A DNA stretch of 45,298 bases from Anaerolineaceae bacterium (GCA_002699125.1 PABI01000121.1:1-45298), one strand, 5' to 3'; positions 8,337 through 16,873 are shown, numbered from the stretch's first letter. A program made the numbers and translations. The notes: generated by a model not told the origin, from the letters alone.

Positions 8337-9923
8337 ATGAATTTTTCAGAAAATTCGCGATCAATGGAGAATTTACATCAGGAGATTGACCTTTTGCGCC
8401 AGCGCGTCGCTGAACTGGAGGCAAATGGCAAGTCAGAGCTGCCTGTGGCCCAAGCCGACTTTCTTTTTGAAAGTTCGGGTGAATCGATCCTCATTGTTGA
8501 TCCCTACACCATGAAAATCCTGGATGCCAATCCCAATATTGCGCGCCGCCTGGGCTATCGGCGCTCTGAATTGTGCCAGATGCCCCTCGATGCCATTGAA
8601 ATGCCCCGCCTGCTGGACCCCGAGGAAGCGGAGACAACCTGGCAATCCTCTACCTCTGGCACGTATTATTATGAAGGCCAGTACCGCCACAAAAGCGGCG
8701 CGCTCATTCCCATGGAGGTGAGCAGCCGGCTGGTTTTTGGGGAAGATCAGACGGTGATGATCCATGTGGTGCGGGATATTCGCTGGCGCAAAGAGGCTGA
8801 GGTGGCGCTGCGACAGGTAAACAGCTCGCTGGAGCAGCAGGTGCGGCAGCGTACGGCCGAATTGGCTGCTGAAAAAGAAAAGCTTGAAGCTGTTTTGGGC
8901 ACCATTGTGGAGGGTATAGCCATGATGGACGCCGCCAAAAAGATTATCTACGTAAATCCTGCGTTTGTACTGCTGACCAACTATACGCTGGCCGAAGCCC
9001 GGACAATTACGTTTGATACCTTGTTTGAATACAGTCCCGGCGACGACCAGGCACAGGCGAATGCTTTTGCCAACGGGAATTCCTGGACGGGCGAGGTCAA
9101 GGGGGTGCGGCAGGATGGCTATGTGTACCCGACGATTCTGACCATTGTGCCAATGTTGGATGGCGACGGCCGTTTAACCGGTTACGTTAGCAGTCACCAA
9201 GATATCAGCCGCTTTAAAGCGCTGGACAAAGCGCAGTACAGCTTCATCACCAACGTTTCGCACCAGCTGCGTACCCCGTTGACCAACATTAAGCTGTATA
9301 CGCAACTGCTAGAAGACAACTTCCACAACAGCGGCAAGGCGGCGCATTATCTGGGGGTGTTAAATAGCCAGGCCAAGCGGTTGGAACATTTGGTGCAAGA
9401 TATTTTGGAGCTGGCCAGCCTGGACAGTTCCGAAACGGTGTTCGATTTGCGACCGATTCATTTAATTGACCTGTTTCACCAAATATCCGACGAATACCAG
9501 GCGCGTACGGCCGTAAACCAGCAAAAATTTCGCAGCACCGTTCACGACCCGGTTCCCAGCCTTTCTGGGGATGTTACCCGGCTGCGCCAGGCGCTGACTG
9601 AACTGTTGGATAACGCCTTGTCTTACACGCCTGCCGGTGGCACCATCTCTTTAGAAATTGCAGGACCCATTGAAGAAGATCGTCAATGGGTCACAATAAC
9701 GGTGCGGGATAATGGTCCCGGCATACCGGCCGAAGATGAATCCCGGATTTTTGAGCGGTTTTATCGGGGGAAGGTGGCTGAACAGGGCGATATTACCGGC
9801 ACCGGTCTGGGTCTGTGCATTACGCAGCAAATTATCCAGGCGCATCGCGGGTATATAGAAGTGCAAACGGAGTTAGGGGCTGGCACCAGCTTCACCGTTT
9901 GGCTGCCGACGGATATCTTCTGA
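8337..9923 (+). CDS. PAS-domain sensor histidine kinase
   Basis: A 528-residue soluble kinase. A short coiled coil (residues 8-30) is followed by PAS domains at about 38-150 (ESSGESILIVDPYTMKILDA) and 185-290 (VEGIAMMDAAKKIIYVNPAF), joined by a coiled coil. The HisKA domain has the phospho-acceptor H309 in SHQLRTPLTN. The HATPase domain has the N box ELLDNALSYTPAGG, G1 VRDNGPGIP, F box FERFYRG and G2 GTGLGLCIT. There is no transmembrane segment, so the signal is probably cytoplasmic (redox, gas or ligand in a PAS pocket). It is an orphan: no response regulator adjoins it. Its last 51 bp overlap the convergent transporter gene. Confidence 0.93.
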   Translation: MNFSENSRSMENLHQEIDLLRQRVAELEANGKSELPVAQADFLFESSGESILIVDPYTMKILDANPNIARRLGYRRSELCQMPLDAIEMPRLLDPEEAETTWQSSTSGTYYYEGQYRHKSGALIPMEVSSRLVFGEDQTVMIHVVRDIRWRKEAEVALRQVNSSLEQQVRQRTAELAAEKEKLEAVLGTIVEGIAMMDAAKKIIYVNPAFVLLTNYTLAEARTITFDTLFEYSPGDDQAQANAFANGNSWTGEVKGVRQDGYVYPTILTIVPMLDGDGRLTGYVSSHQDISRFKALDKAQYSFITNVSHQLRTPLTNIKLYTQLLEDNFHNSGKAAHYLGVLNSQAKRLEHLVQDILELASLDSSETVFDLRPIHLIDLFHQISDEYQARTAVNQQKFRSTVHDPVPSLSGDVTRLRQALTELLDNALSYTPAGGTISLEIAGPIEEDRQWVTITVRDNGPGIPAEDESRIFERFYRGKVAEQGDITGTGLGLCITQQIIQAHRGYIEVQTELGAGTSFTVWLPTDIF

Positions 9924-10856
9924 GGTCGTTTCGCGCTGGTGCAAATACCAGGTGAGGGTAACAAAAACCAGGCCGGCACCCAGCAGCTGCCATCCCGAGG
10001 AAATTCGTTCATTGAGCAAAAATCCGGCAAATAGCAGGGCGCTAATCAGTCGTGTCGCCATCATGCTGCTGACAAGTGGCGCGCCAAGTTGCTGAATGGC
10101 ACGCAGCTGCAACAAATTAGCCCCCAGCAATACCCCCAAAGCAAACATGCCAAATACCAGCCAATCTTTTCCCTCCAGCATGGTCCACTGCCGCCAATCT
10201 TCACCAATGGCAAAGCTGGTGATGCCTGAGAAAAGAAAAAGGGATGCGAGGTGGATGATCAGCAGCGAATCGCCACGGGCATTGTGCCGCGTGGTGCGCC
10301 GGGTGACGAGCATGTAGAGGGCCAGAAAGAGGCTGCTGGCCAGGGCAAGGCTGATGCCCAACCAATCGTTGCGGGTTACGGCCGTTTCCGCCACAGCCTC
10401 CCCCAAATCACTGCCCATCAACAAAATGGCTCCCAGCAGGCACAGCGTCAGCGCCTTGAACGTGTGCCGCGGCAGTCGCTCGTGCAGCACCAGGCGGCTG
10501 AGCAGGGCCACAATAAACGGCGTCATCAGGTAGATGAGCTGGGCGTAGATGGCCAATGTAAAGCGGGTGGCCAGCAAATTGCTCACGCCGCGCAAAATGA
10601 CCAGTCCGCCAAACAGCCACAGCAGCGGCAGCCGGAAAATACGCCACTCAACCTGCCGCCAGCGGGCAGCCAGCACCAAAATTAGCACCAGCAAATTGCC
10701 CACCGCCAGCAGCGACAGGCTGGGAATCTGGCTGACCGTTTGTAGATAGCGCAGCAGAACAGGATAAGCGCCCCAGCCCAGTTGTGAGAGCAGGGCCAGG
10801 GTTAGCCAATGGAAGTCAGAAGGTAGGGTGGTGGTTTTGGTTTGCTGCGTTGCCAT
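9873..10856 (-). CDS. EamA/DMT-superfamily transporter
   Basis: A 327-residue protein with ten predicted membrane helices arranged as two EamA repeats, for example LTLALLSQLGWGAYPVLLRYL at the start and LVSSMMATRLISALLFAGFLL in the second half. The family comprises drug/metabolite exporters. The start at 10856 (MATQQTKTT) is preferred to the upstream ATG at 10922, because that ATG lies inside a dispersed repeat at 10918-10943. The 3' end overlaps the convergent histidine kinase gene by 51 bp. The substrate is unknown. Confidence 0.85.
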   Translation of the reverse strand: MATQQTKTTTLPSDFHWLTLALLSQLGWGAYPVLLRYLQTVSQIPSLSLLAVGNLLVLILVLAARWRQVEWRIFRLPLLWLFGGLVILRGVSNLLATRFTLAIYAQLIYLMTPFIVALLSRLVLHERLPRHTFKALTLCLLGAILLMGSDLGEAVAETAVTRNDWLGISLALASSLFLALYMLVTRRTTRHNARGDSLLIIHLASLFLFSGITSFAIGEDWRQWTMLEGKDWLVFGMFALGVLLGANLLQLRAIQQLGAPLVSSMMATRLISALLFAGFLLNERISSGWQLLGAGLVFVTLTWYLHQRETTSEDIRRQPNGEAGASP

Positions 10857-10917
10857 AAGCGGCGCATTATGGCACGCGCCGGTACGAACCGCAACAAAAG
10901 ACCCGGCAAATAAACCT

Positions 10918-10943
10918 GTCATTCCCGCCTGCGCGGGAGTGAC
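10918..10943. repeat. GTCATTCCCGC palindromic repeat, copy 1
   Basis: A 26-bp near-perfect palindrome with arms GTCATTCCCGC and GCGGGAGTGAC. The same family occurs at 23155-23240 and 34993-35064. It resembles the widespread ATTCCC-N-GGGAAT elements called dRS3 in Neisseria; the likeness is by core sequence only. Confidence 0.8.
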
Positions 10944-10957
10944 ACGACTAGGATGCG

Positions 10958-12298
10958 TTAAACAGGTGCAGCCAGATGCTCCAGCTCGGCCAGCAGCGTT
11001 TTTGCTTTGGCCAGTTGGTCGCCATCCCCGGTTTGTTGGAAGGTGGCAATGGCTTGCTGGCAGTAGTCGATGGCTTGCGAAACGTCGCTTTGCTCGACGC
11101 TGGCAAAGGCCAGCAAAATTTGCTGCTCACCTACCAGAGACCAATTTTCCTGCTCCCGGCCCAGCTTAAGGGCTTGGGTGGCTGCCTTGGTGGCGTCGGC
11201 CATTTGATCTTGTTCGGCGAGGACGGCACCGAGACGGCCGTACAGATAGGCCGCCGCTTCAGGATCTTGCAGCTGCATAGCGGTTTCCAGGGCAGCTTCA
11301 TACGCTGCCTGGGCTTCTGGGAACTGCCCGAGCTGATAATGCGTTAACCCCAGCCGATCTTGCATGGTGAGCTGCCACTCCCAATCCTCGTTGGCCGTGG
11401 CAATTTCCAGCCCGCGCTGCAAGTAGGTGGGCAGCTTCTTAAATTGACCCTGCTTAATCAGATAGGCAGAAAGCAGGTTAAGGTTACCGATTTCGGCGCT
11501 CTCGTCGCCCAGGTTGCGGGCCAGACCCAGGGCGCTGTCGGCGTACAGCAGCACCATGCGGCTGTTGCCGATGCCGATGTGGGTGCGCATCAGGCTGCTG
11601 AGGACGCTCATTTCTGCCGGGGGACTTTCCAGCTCGCCGGCCAGCGCCAGCGCTTCTTCAAACAGCTCGCGGGCCGTATCGTACTGCTCGTTCGTCAGAT
11701 ATGCCTGGCCGATGCTGAGCTTGTAGGAGCAGGCCGCATATTGTTGGTCCAGCTCATTGGCCGCTTGCAGGGCCAACGAAAAATATTCCACCGCTTTTTC
11801 CAGCGACGAGAGGCTCAAAAACAGGTTGCCCAGCTTGCCTGCCAAATGCATGGTGCGCGGCTGGTCGTTGCTGGCCAGCGCCAGGCCCATTGCCTGCTCC
11901 AGCTTGGAAATTGCTTTGGCTGATTGGCCTGAATCCATTTGCAGCGTGCCCAGTTGGGTGAGGGCGTCAATTAGCAGCGGCTTGTTGTCTAATTCTTTGG
12001 CCAGATTATGCGATTTGTAGAGGGCAATTTGGGCAAAGTGGGAGTTGCCCAGCTTCATCAGGCAGATGCCGCGATAGCCCCACATACGGCCTTCCAGCAG
12101 CTTATCGCCAGCGGCCTGCGCCAGCTCCAGCCCTTCTTCAAACTGGGTGAGCGCATTGGGAACGTTGCCTGTGCTCAACTGTGCCTGGCCTAACTGAGTG
12201 AGGGCGTTGATGAGTTCGGTGACGTCTTCATTGCCGCGGGCGGCGATTACGGCCGTTTCCAACACTTCTATCTGCTTTTTATCTAAATTATTTGACAT
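10958..12298 (-). CDS. Tetratricopeptide-repeat protein, last gene of the rdh operon
   Basis: A 446-residue protein made almost wholly of TPR helix pairs of about 40 residues (AQLSTGNVPNALTQFEEGLELAQAAGD, AYLTNEQYDTARELFEEALALAGE, THYQLGQFPEAQAAYEAALETAMQ and others), roughly ten repeats, with no signal peptide. TPR arrays are protein-protein scaffolds. The gene follows apbE by 12 bp on the same strand, so it is probably co-transcribed with the reductive dehalogenase genes. A chaperone or assembly role for the dehalogenase is speculation. General TPR identity is certain. Confidence 0.88.
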   Translation of the reverse strand: MSNNLDKKQIEVLETAVIAARGNEDVTELINALTQLGQAQLSTGNVPNALTQFEEGLELAQAAGDKLLEGRMWGYRGICLMKLGNSHFAQIALYKSHNLAKELDNKPLLIDALTQLGTLQMDSGQSAKAISKLEQAMGLALASNDQPRTMHLAGKLGNLFLSLSSLEKAVEYFSLALQAANELDQQYAACSYKLSIGQAYLTNEQYDTARELFEEALALAGELESPPAEMSVLSSLMRTHIGIGNSRMVLLYADSALGLARNLGDESAEIGNLNLLSAYLIKQGQFKKLPTYLQRGLEIATANEDWEWQLTMQDRLGLTHYQLGQFPEAQAAYEAALETAMQLQDPEAAAYLYGRLGAVLAEQDQMADATKAATQALKLGREQENWSLVGEQQILLAFASVEQSDVSQAIDYCQQAIATFQQTGDGDQLAKAKTLLAELEHLAAPV

Positions 12299-12310
12299 AA
12301 TATTCTCGCT

Positions 12311-13300
12311 CTAAACCGCTGGAAAGTCAGCGGAGTGTATCACGTTCATTTCTTTTGTGACCAACAGGGCAGCCACATCGGGCAATTGCTCAATTAAAGC
12401 CAGGCCAGCTTGGGAACCGAGGACCATAACGGCCGTACTCAACGCATCCGCCGCAGCCGCCGTAGGTGCCAGCACAGTGACGCTGGCCAGTTCGCCGGGT
12501 GATGCGCCGGTGCGCGGATCAACGATATGGTGGCTGGAAAAATCCTGGCTGAAGCTGTGCTGATAATCGCCAGAGGTGGCGACAGCCTGGTCAGTTAGCT
12601 GCAAAATGTTCAGTGGGGCGTCTGTCTGGCGGGGATGGGTGATGCCCAACCGCCACGGCTGGCCATCGGCGCGTAAACCCTGTGCCAGCAGGTCACCGCC
12701 TGCCTCGACTAACACATTTTCGTAGCCGTGGGCTTGCAAAACGGCCGTCGCTCCATCCACCACGCGCCCCTTGGCAATGCTGTCCAGCGTCACCTGCATC
12801 CCCGGCTCCAGCCGAATTTGCTTTGCTGAAACGTGCAAACGACGATAATCGACCAGCTGGCGTGGCTGCGCGGTGGCTGCGCCGGATTGCATTGCTTGCA
12901 GCAGCGGCAAAATGGTGACATCAAACGCGCCATCGCTCAGGACGCTGTACCGCTTGGCTTCCTGCAACAATGCGACCAATTCTGCTGGCGGCTGATTGAG
13001 CCTGCTTGTTTGGTTCAAAATGGCCAGTGGGCTGTCTGGCTGCCGCCAGTTGAAGAAGGCAATCAGCCGCTCCATCTCGGCAAAGGTGGCGGCGATGGCC
13101 TGCTCCCCTTGTTCTTCGTCATCGGTTACCAGGCTCAGGTTGATGAGCGTGCCCATCAGCAGGCGGGTTTGGTGCAGCGTTGTACTTTTTTGCGCCAAAC
13201 GCTGTACCCATTGCCCACCCACGAAAACTGTGCCGGCAACGGCAGTTATTTGCAAAAAATGGCGGCGGGAAATCTTGGCGGAATTTTGTCCAGATGACAT
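12311..13300 (-). CDS. apbE: FAD:protein FMN transferase ApbE
   Basis: A 329-residue ApbE-family enzyme, which covalently attaches FMN from FAD to a Thr/Ser of target flavoproteins using Mg2+. The Tat-like N-terminus has SRRHFLQITAVAG at residues 11-23, so the enzyme is probably exported. Family motifs include the GTLINLSLVTDD start of the fold, SDGAFDVTILPLLQAM, IAKGRVVDGA, EAGGDLLAQG and DPRTGASPGELASVTVLAPTAAAADALSTAVMVLG. It directly abuts the upstream small gene (stop TAA followed by its ATG) with AGGAG ahead. The likely substrate is the FMN-binding domain encoded two genes upstream, which has the TGATVS acceptor motif. Confidence 0.95.
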   Translation of the reverse strand: MSSGQNSAKISRRHFLQITAVAGTVFVGGQWVQRLAQKSTTLHQTRLLMGTLINLSLVTDDEEQGEQAIAATFAEMERLIAFFNWRQPDSPLAILNQTSRLNQPPAELVALLQEAKRYSVLSDGAFDVTILPLLQAMQSGAATAQPRQLVDYRRLHVSAKQIRLEPGMQVTLDSIAKGRVVDGATAVLQAHGYENVLVEAGGDLLAQGLRADGQPWRLGITHPRQTDAPLNILQLTDQAVATSGDYQHSFSQDFSSHHIVDPRTGASPGELASVTVLAPTAAAADALSTAVMVLGSQAGLALIEQLPDVAALLVTKEMNVIHSADFPAV

Positions 13301-13645
13301 TTACGGTTCTCCTCGCCGGGGTGTTTTTGTTGCGCCTGGCACATCATGTTCGTCGTCCTGGTTGTGGCCGTGACCCTGGCCGCTGCTTGAGTCGTGATGC
13401 TGCGGCGGGTCAGGGGTGGCCGGTGGCGTGCCGCTTTCCAGGCTGCGCTGGTACTCAATCGCTTCGGCCGTCACGGTGAGGTAGACGCGGTCGTCCATGC
13501 GGAAGGTGTCGCGATAATAGCTGGGCGTGGCCGGCGCGTCGGCTGTCAGGCCATCGGCCCAAATCAGGCCGATGAGGCCAATACAGACGGCGACAAAACC
13601 CAGCAGCGCCGTGCGCTTTAGACGTTCGCTGGTTTTTTGCGCCAT
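13301..13645 (-). CDS. Small membrane protein with His-rich tail, rdh operon
   Basis: A 114-residue protein with one N-terminal membrane helix (residues 12-30, TALLGFVAVCIGLIGLIWAD), a short globular part (RDTFRMDDRVYLTVTAEAIEYQ) and a Pro/His/Gly-rich tail. The His residues are clustered in PQHHDSSSGQGHGHNQDDEH at about 81-100. It overlaps the end of the FMN-binding membrane protein gene by 28 bp, and its own stop touches the apbE start, so it is tightly coupled. The tail may bind metal, but nothing more can be said. I do not recognise a family. Confidence 0.75.
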   Translation of the reverse strand: MAQKTSERLKRTALLGFVAVCIGLIGLIWADGLTADAPATPSYYRDTFRMDDRVYLTVTAEAIEYQRSLESGTPPATPDPPQHHDSSSGQGHGHNQDDEHDVPGATKTPRRGEP

Positions 13646-14847
13646 TGGGCAACTCCTTCTTTCAGCCAGCGCCGGGTGGCGGCGATAAAATCAATCACCG
13701 GGTCCAGCGGGCAGAGATAATTACAAAACGGCCGATACGTCATTAGGCTGGCCAGCACAATCAGCGCCAGGAAAATCCATTGAACGGCCGTTCCCCGCAA
13801 ATCAAACAAGGTAGCAAATGGTTCATAGCTGACCACACCGGGACGACGCAGCGCCAGCCCCAACACAATGGCCGCCAATGCCAGGCCGCGCTGCACCCAC
13901 TTCAGGCCTTCATTCAAATCGCGCGGCCGGTACAGCTTGGCTTTACTGATAGCTCCCACACATTCCTGGAAAGCGCCAAAGGGACAAAACCAGCTGCAAT
14001 ACGGATTTTTGGCATCAACTGTGGTGACAAACAAAATGCCGCCGATGAGCAGATACCAGTACAAGTTGTTGTGCCAATCGGGCCAGTAGCCGCTGAGTAA
14101 GGAAATAATCATGGTGATGGTCAGCGGCACGGTGTAGACAAAACCCAGGAAAATCATCCCGGCAATGAGCGTGCCCCAACGAGCCCGCTTTTTCCAGACG
14201 CGGTTGCGCCATTTGTGGGTAAGATAGCCGGAGGCAAACAGCAGCAGCAAAATAGCCTCGGGCCAGCCAAACTGGATGGGCTTGTCTTCGGCGGGGATGG
14301 TGACGTTCAGGGCTTCATCGGCAATCTGGCGGGTGGCGGCGCGCACGGCGGCGGCCACACCTTCAGCGCTGACGGTGGCTCCGGTGACGGCGTCCAAATC
14401 CTGGTCTACCTGAAGTGCGTCGGTGATGGAACGGCCGTTATACTCCCCAATCAAATCGCTGGAAGTGACCAACCGGAAAAAGCCGGGTGATTCCCGCTCC
14501 GTCACAACTTGCGTATTCAAAATGTTGCCGGCCGGATCAACTGCCACCAGCATATCGATGGGACCGCCGTAGCCGGGGGCACTGCCCAGAGCAGCGTAAC
14601 CAATCAGTTCGCCGTTAACGTCCAGAGCAATGAAAAGCTGGCCCTCAGTGCGGACCTGGACCGTGCCCGGCAGCAGCTCAGGCACCAGCGGGGCCACGTC
14701 GGTGCCGCTGGTGAAGTAGCCAAAAATCCAGGCGGTTACGACCACAGCAACAGTGAGGACAATCAGGAGCCGTTCGCGCCGTACTTTTTGCTGCCGGGTG
14801 GATATGGTTGTGGTTGGCTTGAGGGGGATGGTACGGCCGTTACTCAT
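13618..14847 (-). CDS. rdhC: NosR/PceC-like FMN-binding polyferredoxin membrane protein
   Basis: A 409-residue membrane flavoprotein. A helix at about 27-45 anchors an FMN-binding domain (85-180) facing out. Its TGATVS motif (155-160) carries T158, the expected site of covalent FMN attachment. Helices near 198-210, 226-250, 263-276, 320-334 and 353-370 follow. Two cysteine motifs, CSWFCPFGAFQEC (284-296) and CNYLCP (375-380), are typical of NosR/NirI/PceC. These proteins are thought to carry electrons from quinol or another donor across the membrane to an exported reductase. Together with rdhA, rdhB and apbE this fits the RdhC/PceC position. The ATG at 14847 follows AGGATCAG. Confidence 0.88.
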   Translation of the reverse strand: MSNGRTIPLKPTTTISTRQQKVRRERLLIVLTVAVVVTAWIFGYFTSGTDVAPLVPELLPGTVQVRTEGQLFIALDVNGELIGYAALGSAPGYGGPIDMLVAVDPAGNILNTQVVTERESPGFFRLVTSSDLIGEYNGRSITDALQVDQDLDAVTGATVSAEGVAAAVRAATRQIADEALNVTIPAEDKPIQFGWPEAILLLLFASGYLTHKWRNRVWKKRARWGTLIAGMIFLGFVYTVPLTITMIISLLSGYWPDWHNNLYWYLLIGGILFVTTVDAKNPYCSWFCPFGAFQECVGAISKAKLYRPRDLNEGLKWVQRGLALAAIVLGLALRRPGVVSYEPFATLFDLRGTAVQWIFLALIVLASLMTYRPFCNYLCPLDPVIDFIAATRRWLKEGVAQWRKKPANV

Positions 14848-14874
14848 TGTCTGATCCTGCGCCGGGGAAAAACT

Positions 14875-14906
14875 GCCTCCCGCAGGGAGGTGAACCTGCG
14901 GGAGGC
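14875..14906. repeat. GCCTCCCGCAGG hairpin, copy 1
   Basis: A perfect 12-bp inverted repeat with an 8-nt loop (arms 14875-14886 and 14895-14906) lies in the 72-bp gap between rdhB and rdhC. The same core, CCTCCCGCAGG, forms 34761-34816. It may act as an intra-operon RNA hairpin that tunes or protects the rdhAB transcript. Confidence 0.8.
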
Positions 14907-14919
14907 TGAACTTGGTGAA

Positions 14920-15132
14920 TTAGCTGTTACGCCGGGTGAACCAAACCACGCCACCAGCCAACAGCCAGACAACAAAGCTAACCCAGAAGATGGTGGCCGC
15001 GCGGGATTCTATTTCCGCCCCGCTGGCCATTGCATTCTGGAAGATGAACACAAGAATGAAGGCCCATACGGCCCACAGCAGCCATTCGTACCACGGCCGT
15101 TTCTTGATGTGAATTGAAATATTGTCGTTCAT
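14920..15132 (-). CDS. rdhB: Reductive dehalogenase membrane anchor (RdhB/PceB-like)
   Basis: A 70-residue protein with two hydrophobic helices (about 17-36, WLLWAVWAFILVFIFQNAMA, and 47-65, TIFWVSFVVWLLAGGVVWF) and a WYEW motif just before the first helix. RdhB/PceB anchors are short polytopic proteins encoded next to rdhA that hold the catalytic subunit at the outer face. It begins 3 bp after the rdhA stop with a GGAG site. It is shorter than the usual 80-105 residues and has two rather than three helices, so the assignment rests mainly on position and topology. Confidence 0.75.
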   Translation of the reverse strand: MNDNISIHIKKRPWYEWLLWAVWAFILVFIFQNAMASGAEIESRAATIFWVSFVVWLLAGGVVWFTRRNS

Positions 15133-15135
15133 TGT

Positions 15136-16539
15136 TTAACTCTCCATTACCGGCTGATTGCTGTCAATGCCATATTCGGGCAAGTCCAGGTCCCACCAAT
15201 CCTCACCGCTGGCTTGCGTACCGTAACCAAACGCATCGTCCATGCTGCGGAAGAAGCTGTCCAGGAACGGTGCGGTAGAAGCGCCCGCTTTCACCCATTC
15301 ATGCACCCATGCCTTGTCTTTCTTGGCAAAGGGACAAACGGCAAAGCAAATACCACAGTTAGTACCGGCCTGTTCACGCCAGTAAGCACGGCAGGTGACT
15401 GCATTCTCGAAGTACGCTTTGTGCCCTGGGTTGTTCCAACCACCCTGAGTTTCCCAGGTGGGTTCGTCCAAAAAGCTGAGCGATTCAGACGGACATGCTT
15501 CGGCACATTTCTTGCACCGCTTGCAAAATTCCATGATGCCGGCGTCGATTGGTTTGTCAACAGCGACGGGCAGGTCGGTGAGCAGCTTGAAGACGCGTAC
15601 CATCGGGCCAAATTCTGGGGTGACGAGACGATTCAAACGAGACATCTCGCCCAGCCCGGCAAATACACCCATTGCGGGGGCGATGCCTAACGCATTGGTG
15701 CTGGATTCTCCTAGACCCTGGTAGCCCAGCCCACGCAAAAACTCTTGCAATGAAGCCTGGATCGATTCACCACGCTTGTAGGCCAGCGAGGTTGTTTGGG
15801 CGCCCACCGGGGTGGGGCAGCGACGCATCGTTTCTGTGGACATTTGCACCGTGTAAACGACAGCGTATTTACAGCTGTTGGGGATGTAGCGGGCGTTATC
15901 ATCTTCGCTGGCGACTGGATCGTCTGTAAAGATTAGATCCTTGCCATCCGGATCAACGCCGTAGATCAATTTGCGCGTGTTGTCGTCGAGTTCCATAAAA
16001 CCAACGGTAGCTGCGCCAAAGTGACGCAGTGCGGCGCGAATGATCTTGGCCGCTTCTTCAGGCGAGCCTTGCCATTTGGGCACACCACGGTCTTCAGGCG
16101 TATCTGCTTTTTGCGGCCCCAGGTAGCTGCGGCCTACGCCGACGTGGGCACTGTAAAGTGCCTGATCTTTCAGCGTGTAGCCATCAACATTGTCCAACAT
16201 GCGCTGGAGTTCATTCTTGGCGGCGGCTTCATCAAGACGGCCCACTTCATCTTCGCCGACGTAGCCAGCCATACCCGGACCGCGCACGGTGCCGGTGCGC
16301 TCGTTGTAGCGCTGCATCATGTTCCAATCGACCTCGGTGGTGGGTTCGTCAACGGTTTTGACCCACCATGGCCGTTGCGGACGACCGGCCGGATCGGTGA
16401 ATCTGCCGGCACGGAAGCTGGCAGCGGGGGCTGCTGCGGCTGATTTGGTAACTGTTGCAACGGCCGTTGCCCCAGCACCCAAACCAGCAATCCGTAGAAA
16501 GTCGCGCCGGTTGAGGGTTAATTTTTCTTCTTTAGCCAT
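15136..16539 (-). CDS. rdhA: Reductive dehalogenase catalytic subunit (RdhA/PceA family)
   Basis: A 467-residue Tat-exported corrinoid/Fe-S enzyme that reductively removes halogen from organohalides. The Tat signal is LNRRDFLRIAGLGAG (9-23). The corrinoid-binding core includes KYAVVYTVQMSTE and the family stretch SSTNALGIAPAMGVFAGLGE with RLVTPEFGPMVRVFKLLTDLP. Fe-S cluster 1 ligands are C339, C342, C345, C349 (CKRCKKCAEACP); cluster 2 ligands are C383, C395, C398, C402 (ending CGICFAVCPF). The C-terminal FLDSFFRSMDDAFGYG is a strong family hallmark. AGGAGGTAGGTA precedes the ATG. It leads an operon with rdhB, rdhC and apbE. It is slightly shorter than PceA (about 500). The halogenated substrate cannot be inferred. 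Confidence 0.95.
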   Translation of the reverse strand: MAKEEKLTLNRRDFLRIAGLGAGATAVATVTKSAAAAPAASFRAGRFTDPAGRPQRPWWVKTVDEPTTEVDWNMMQRYNERTGTVRGPGMAGYVGEDEVGRLDEAAAKNELQRMLDNVDGYTLKDQALYSAHVGVGRSYLGPQKADTPEDRGVPKWQGSPEEAAKIIRAALRHFGAATVGFMELDDNTRKLIYGVDPDGKDLIFTDDPVASEDDNARYIPNSCKYAVVYTVQMSTETMRRCPTPVGAQTTSLAYKRGESIQASLQEFLRGLGYQGLGESSTNALGIAPAMGVFAGLGEMSRLNRLVTPEFGPMVRVFKLLTDLPVAVDKPIDAGIMEFCKRCKKCAEACPSESLSFLDEPTWETQGGWNNPGHKAYFENAVTCRAYWREQAGTNCGICFAVCPFAKKDKAWVHEWVKAGASTAPFLDSFFRSMDDAFGYGTQASGEDWWDLDLPEYGIDSNQPVMES

Positions 16540-16873
16540 TACCTACCTCCTAAGCTCTGGTTTCATCCAGAATGTCTTCTATCCCGAATAGGCAAAATTG
16601 CCATCAGGTATGCACAACTTGTGTGTGTTGTTAGAGAAATAGAAAAGAATTTTCCAATCTTTGATTTAAGTGTATCGGGGGAGGTGGTGCGGCGGTATCG
16701 GGAAAAGGCTGGTTTTGTGTGGTGATTTTCCTGACAAAAAAGAAATCATCCGCAGATTACACAGGCTTGTGGTGAGCGCAGCCGAACTATTTTCGCAGAT
16801 TTTTTAGGTTTTAATCTGTGTAATCTGCGAAATCTGCGGATATAGTTTTGCTAGAATGTTAGCGCCGTTCAGT
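16540..16873. other. Intergenic region upstream of rdhA with a composite repeat
   Basis: A 334-bp gap. The rdhA-proximal 150 bp are relatively A/T-rich and should contain the rdhA promoter; no clear sigma-70 or FNR-type site was identified. The distal half (16741-16850) is a CGCAGATTACACAG...CTGTGTAATCTGCG-type repeat interrupted by a TGAGCGCAGCCGAA segment. No gene is seen. Confidence 0.6.
16741..16850. repeat. CCGCAGATTACACAG inverted repeat with nested insert
   Basis: The left part, TCCGCAGATTACACAG (about 16749-16764), is complementary to CTGTGTAATCTGCG (about 16816-16831), and CGCAGATTTTTTAGG lies between. A CTTGTGGTGAGCGCAGCCGAA segment (about 16765-16786), itself a repeat family, interrupts the left arm. 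Confidence 0.65.

Noticed and set aside
10857..10922. 22-residue N-terminal extension of the EamA transporter
   Set aside because: The upstream ATG belongs to a palindromic repeat, and family members begin near the first helix.
15136..16539. RdhA as epoxyqueuosine reductase (QueG)
   Set aside because: QueG also has corrinoid and two Fe-S motifs, but it lacks a Tat signal and membrane partners; here RRDFLR, the FFRSMDDAFGYG tail and the rdhB/rdhC neighbours favour a reductive dehalogenase.
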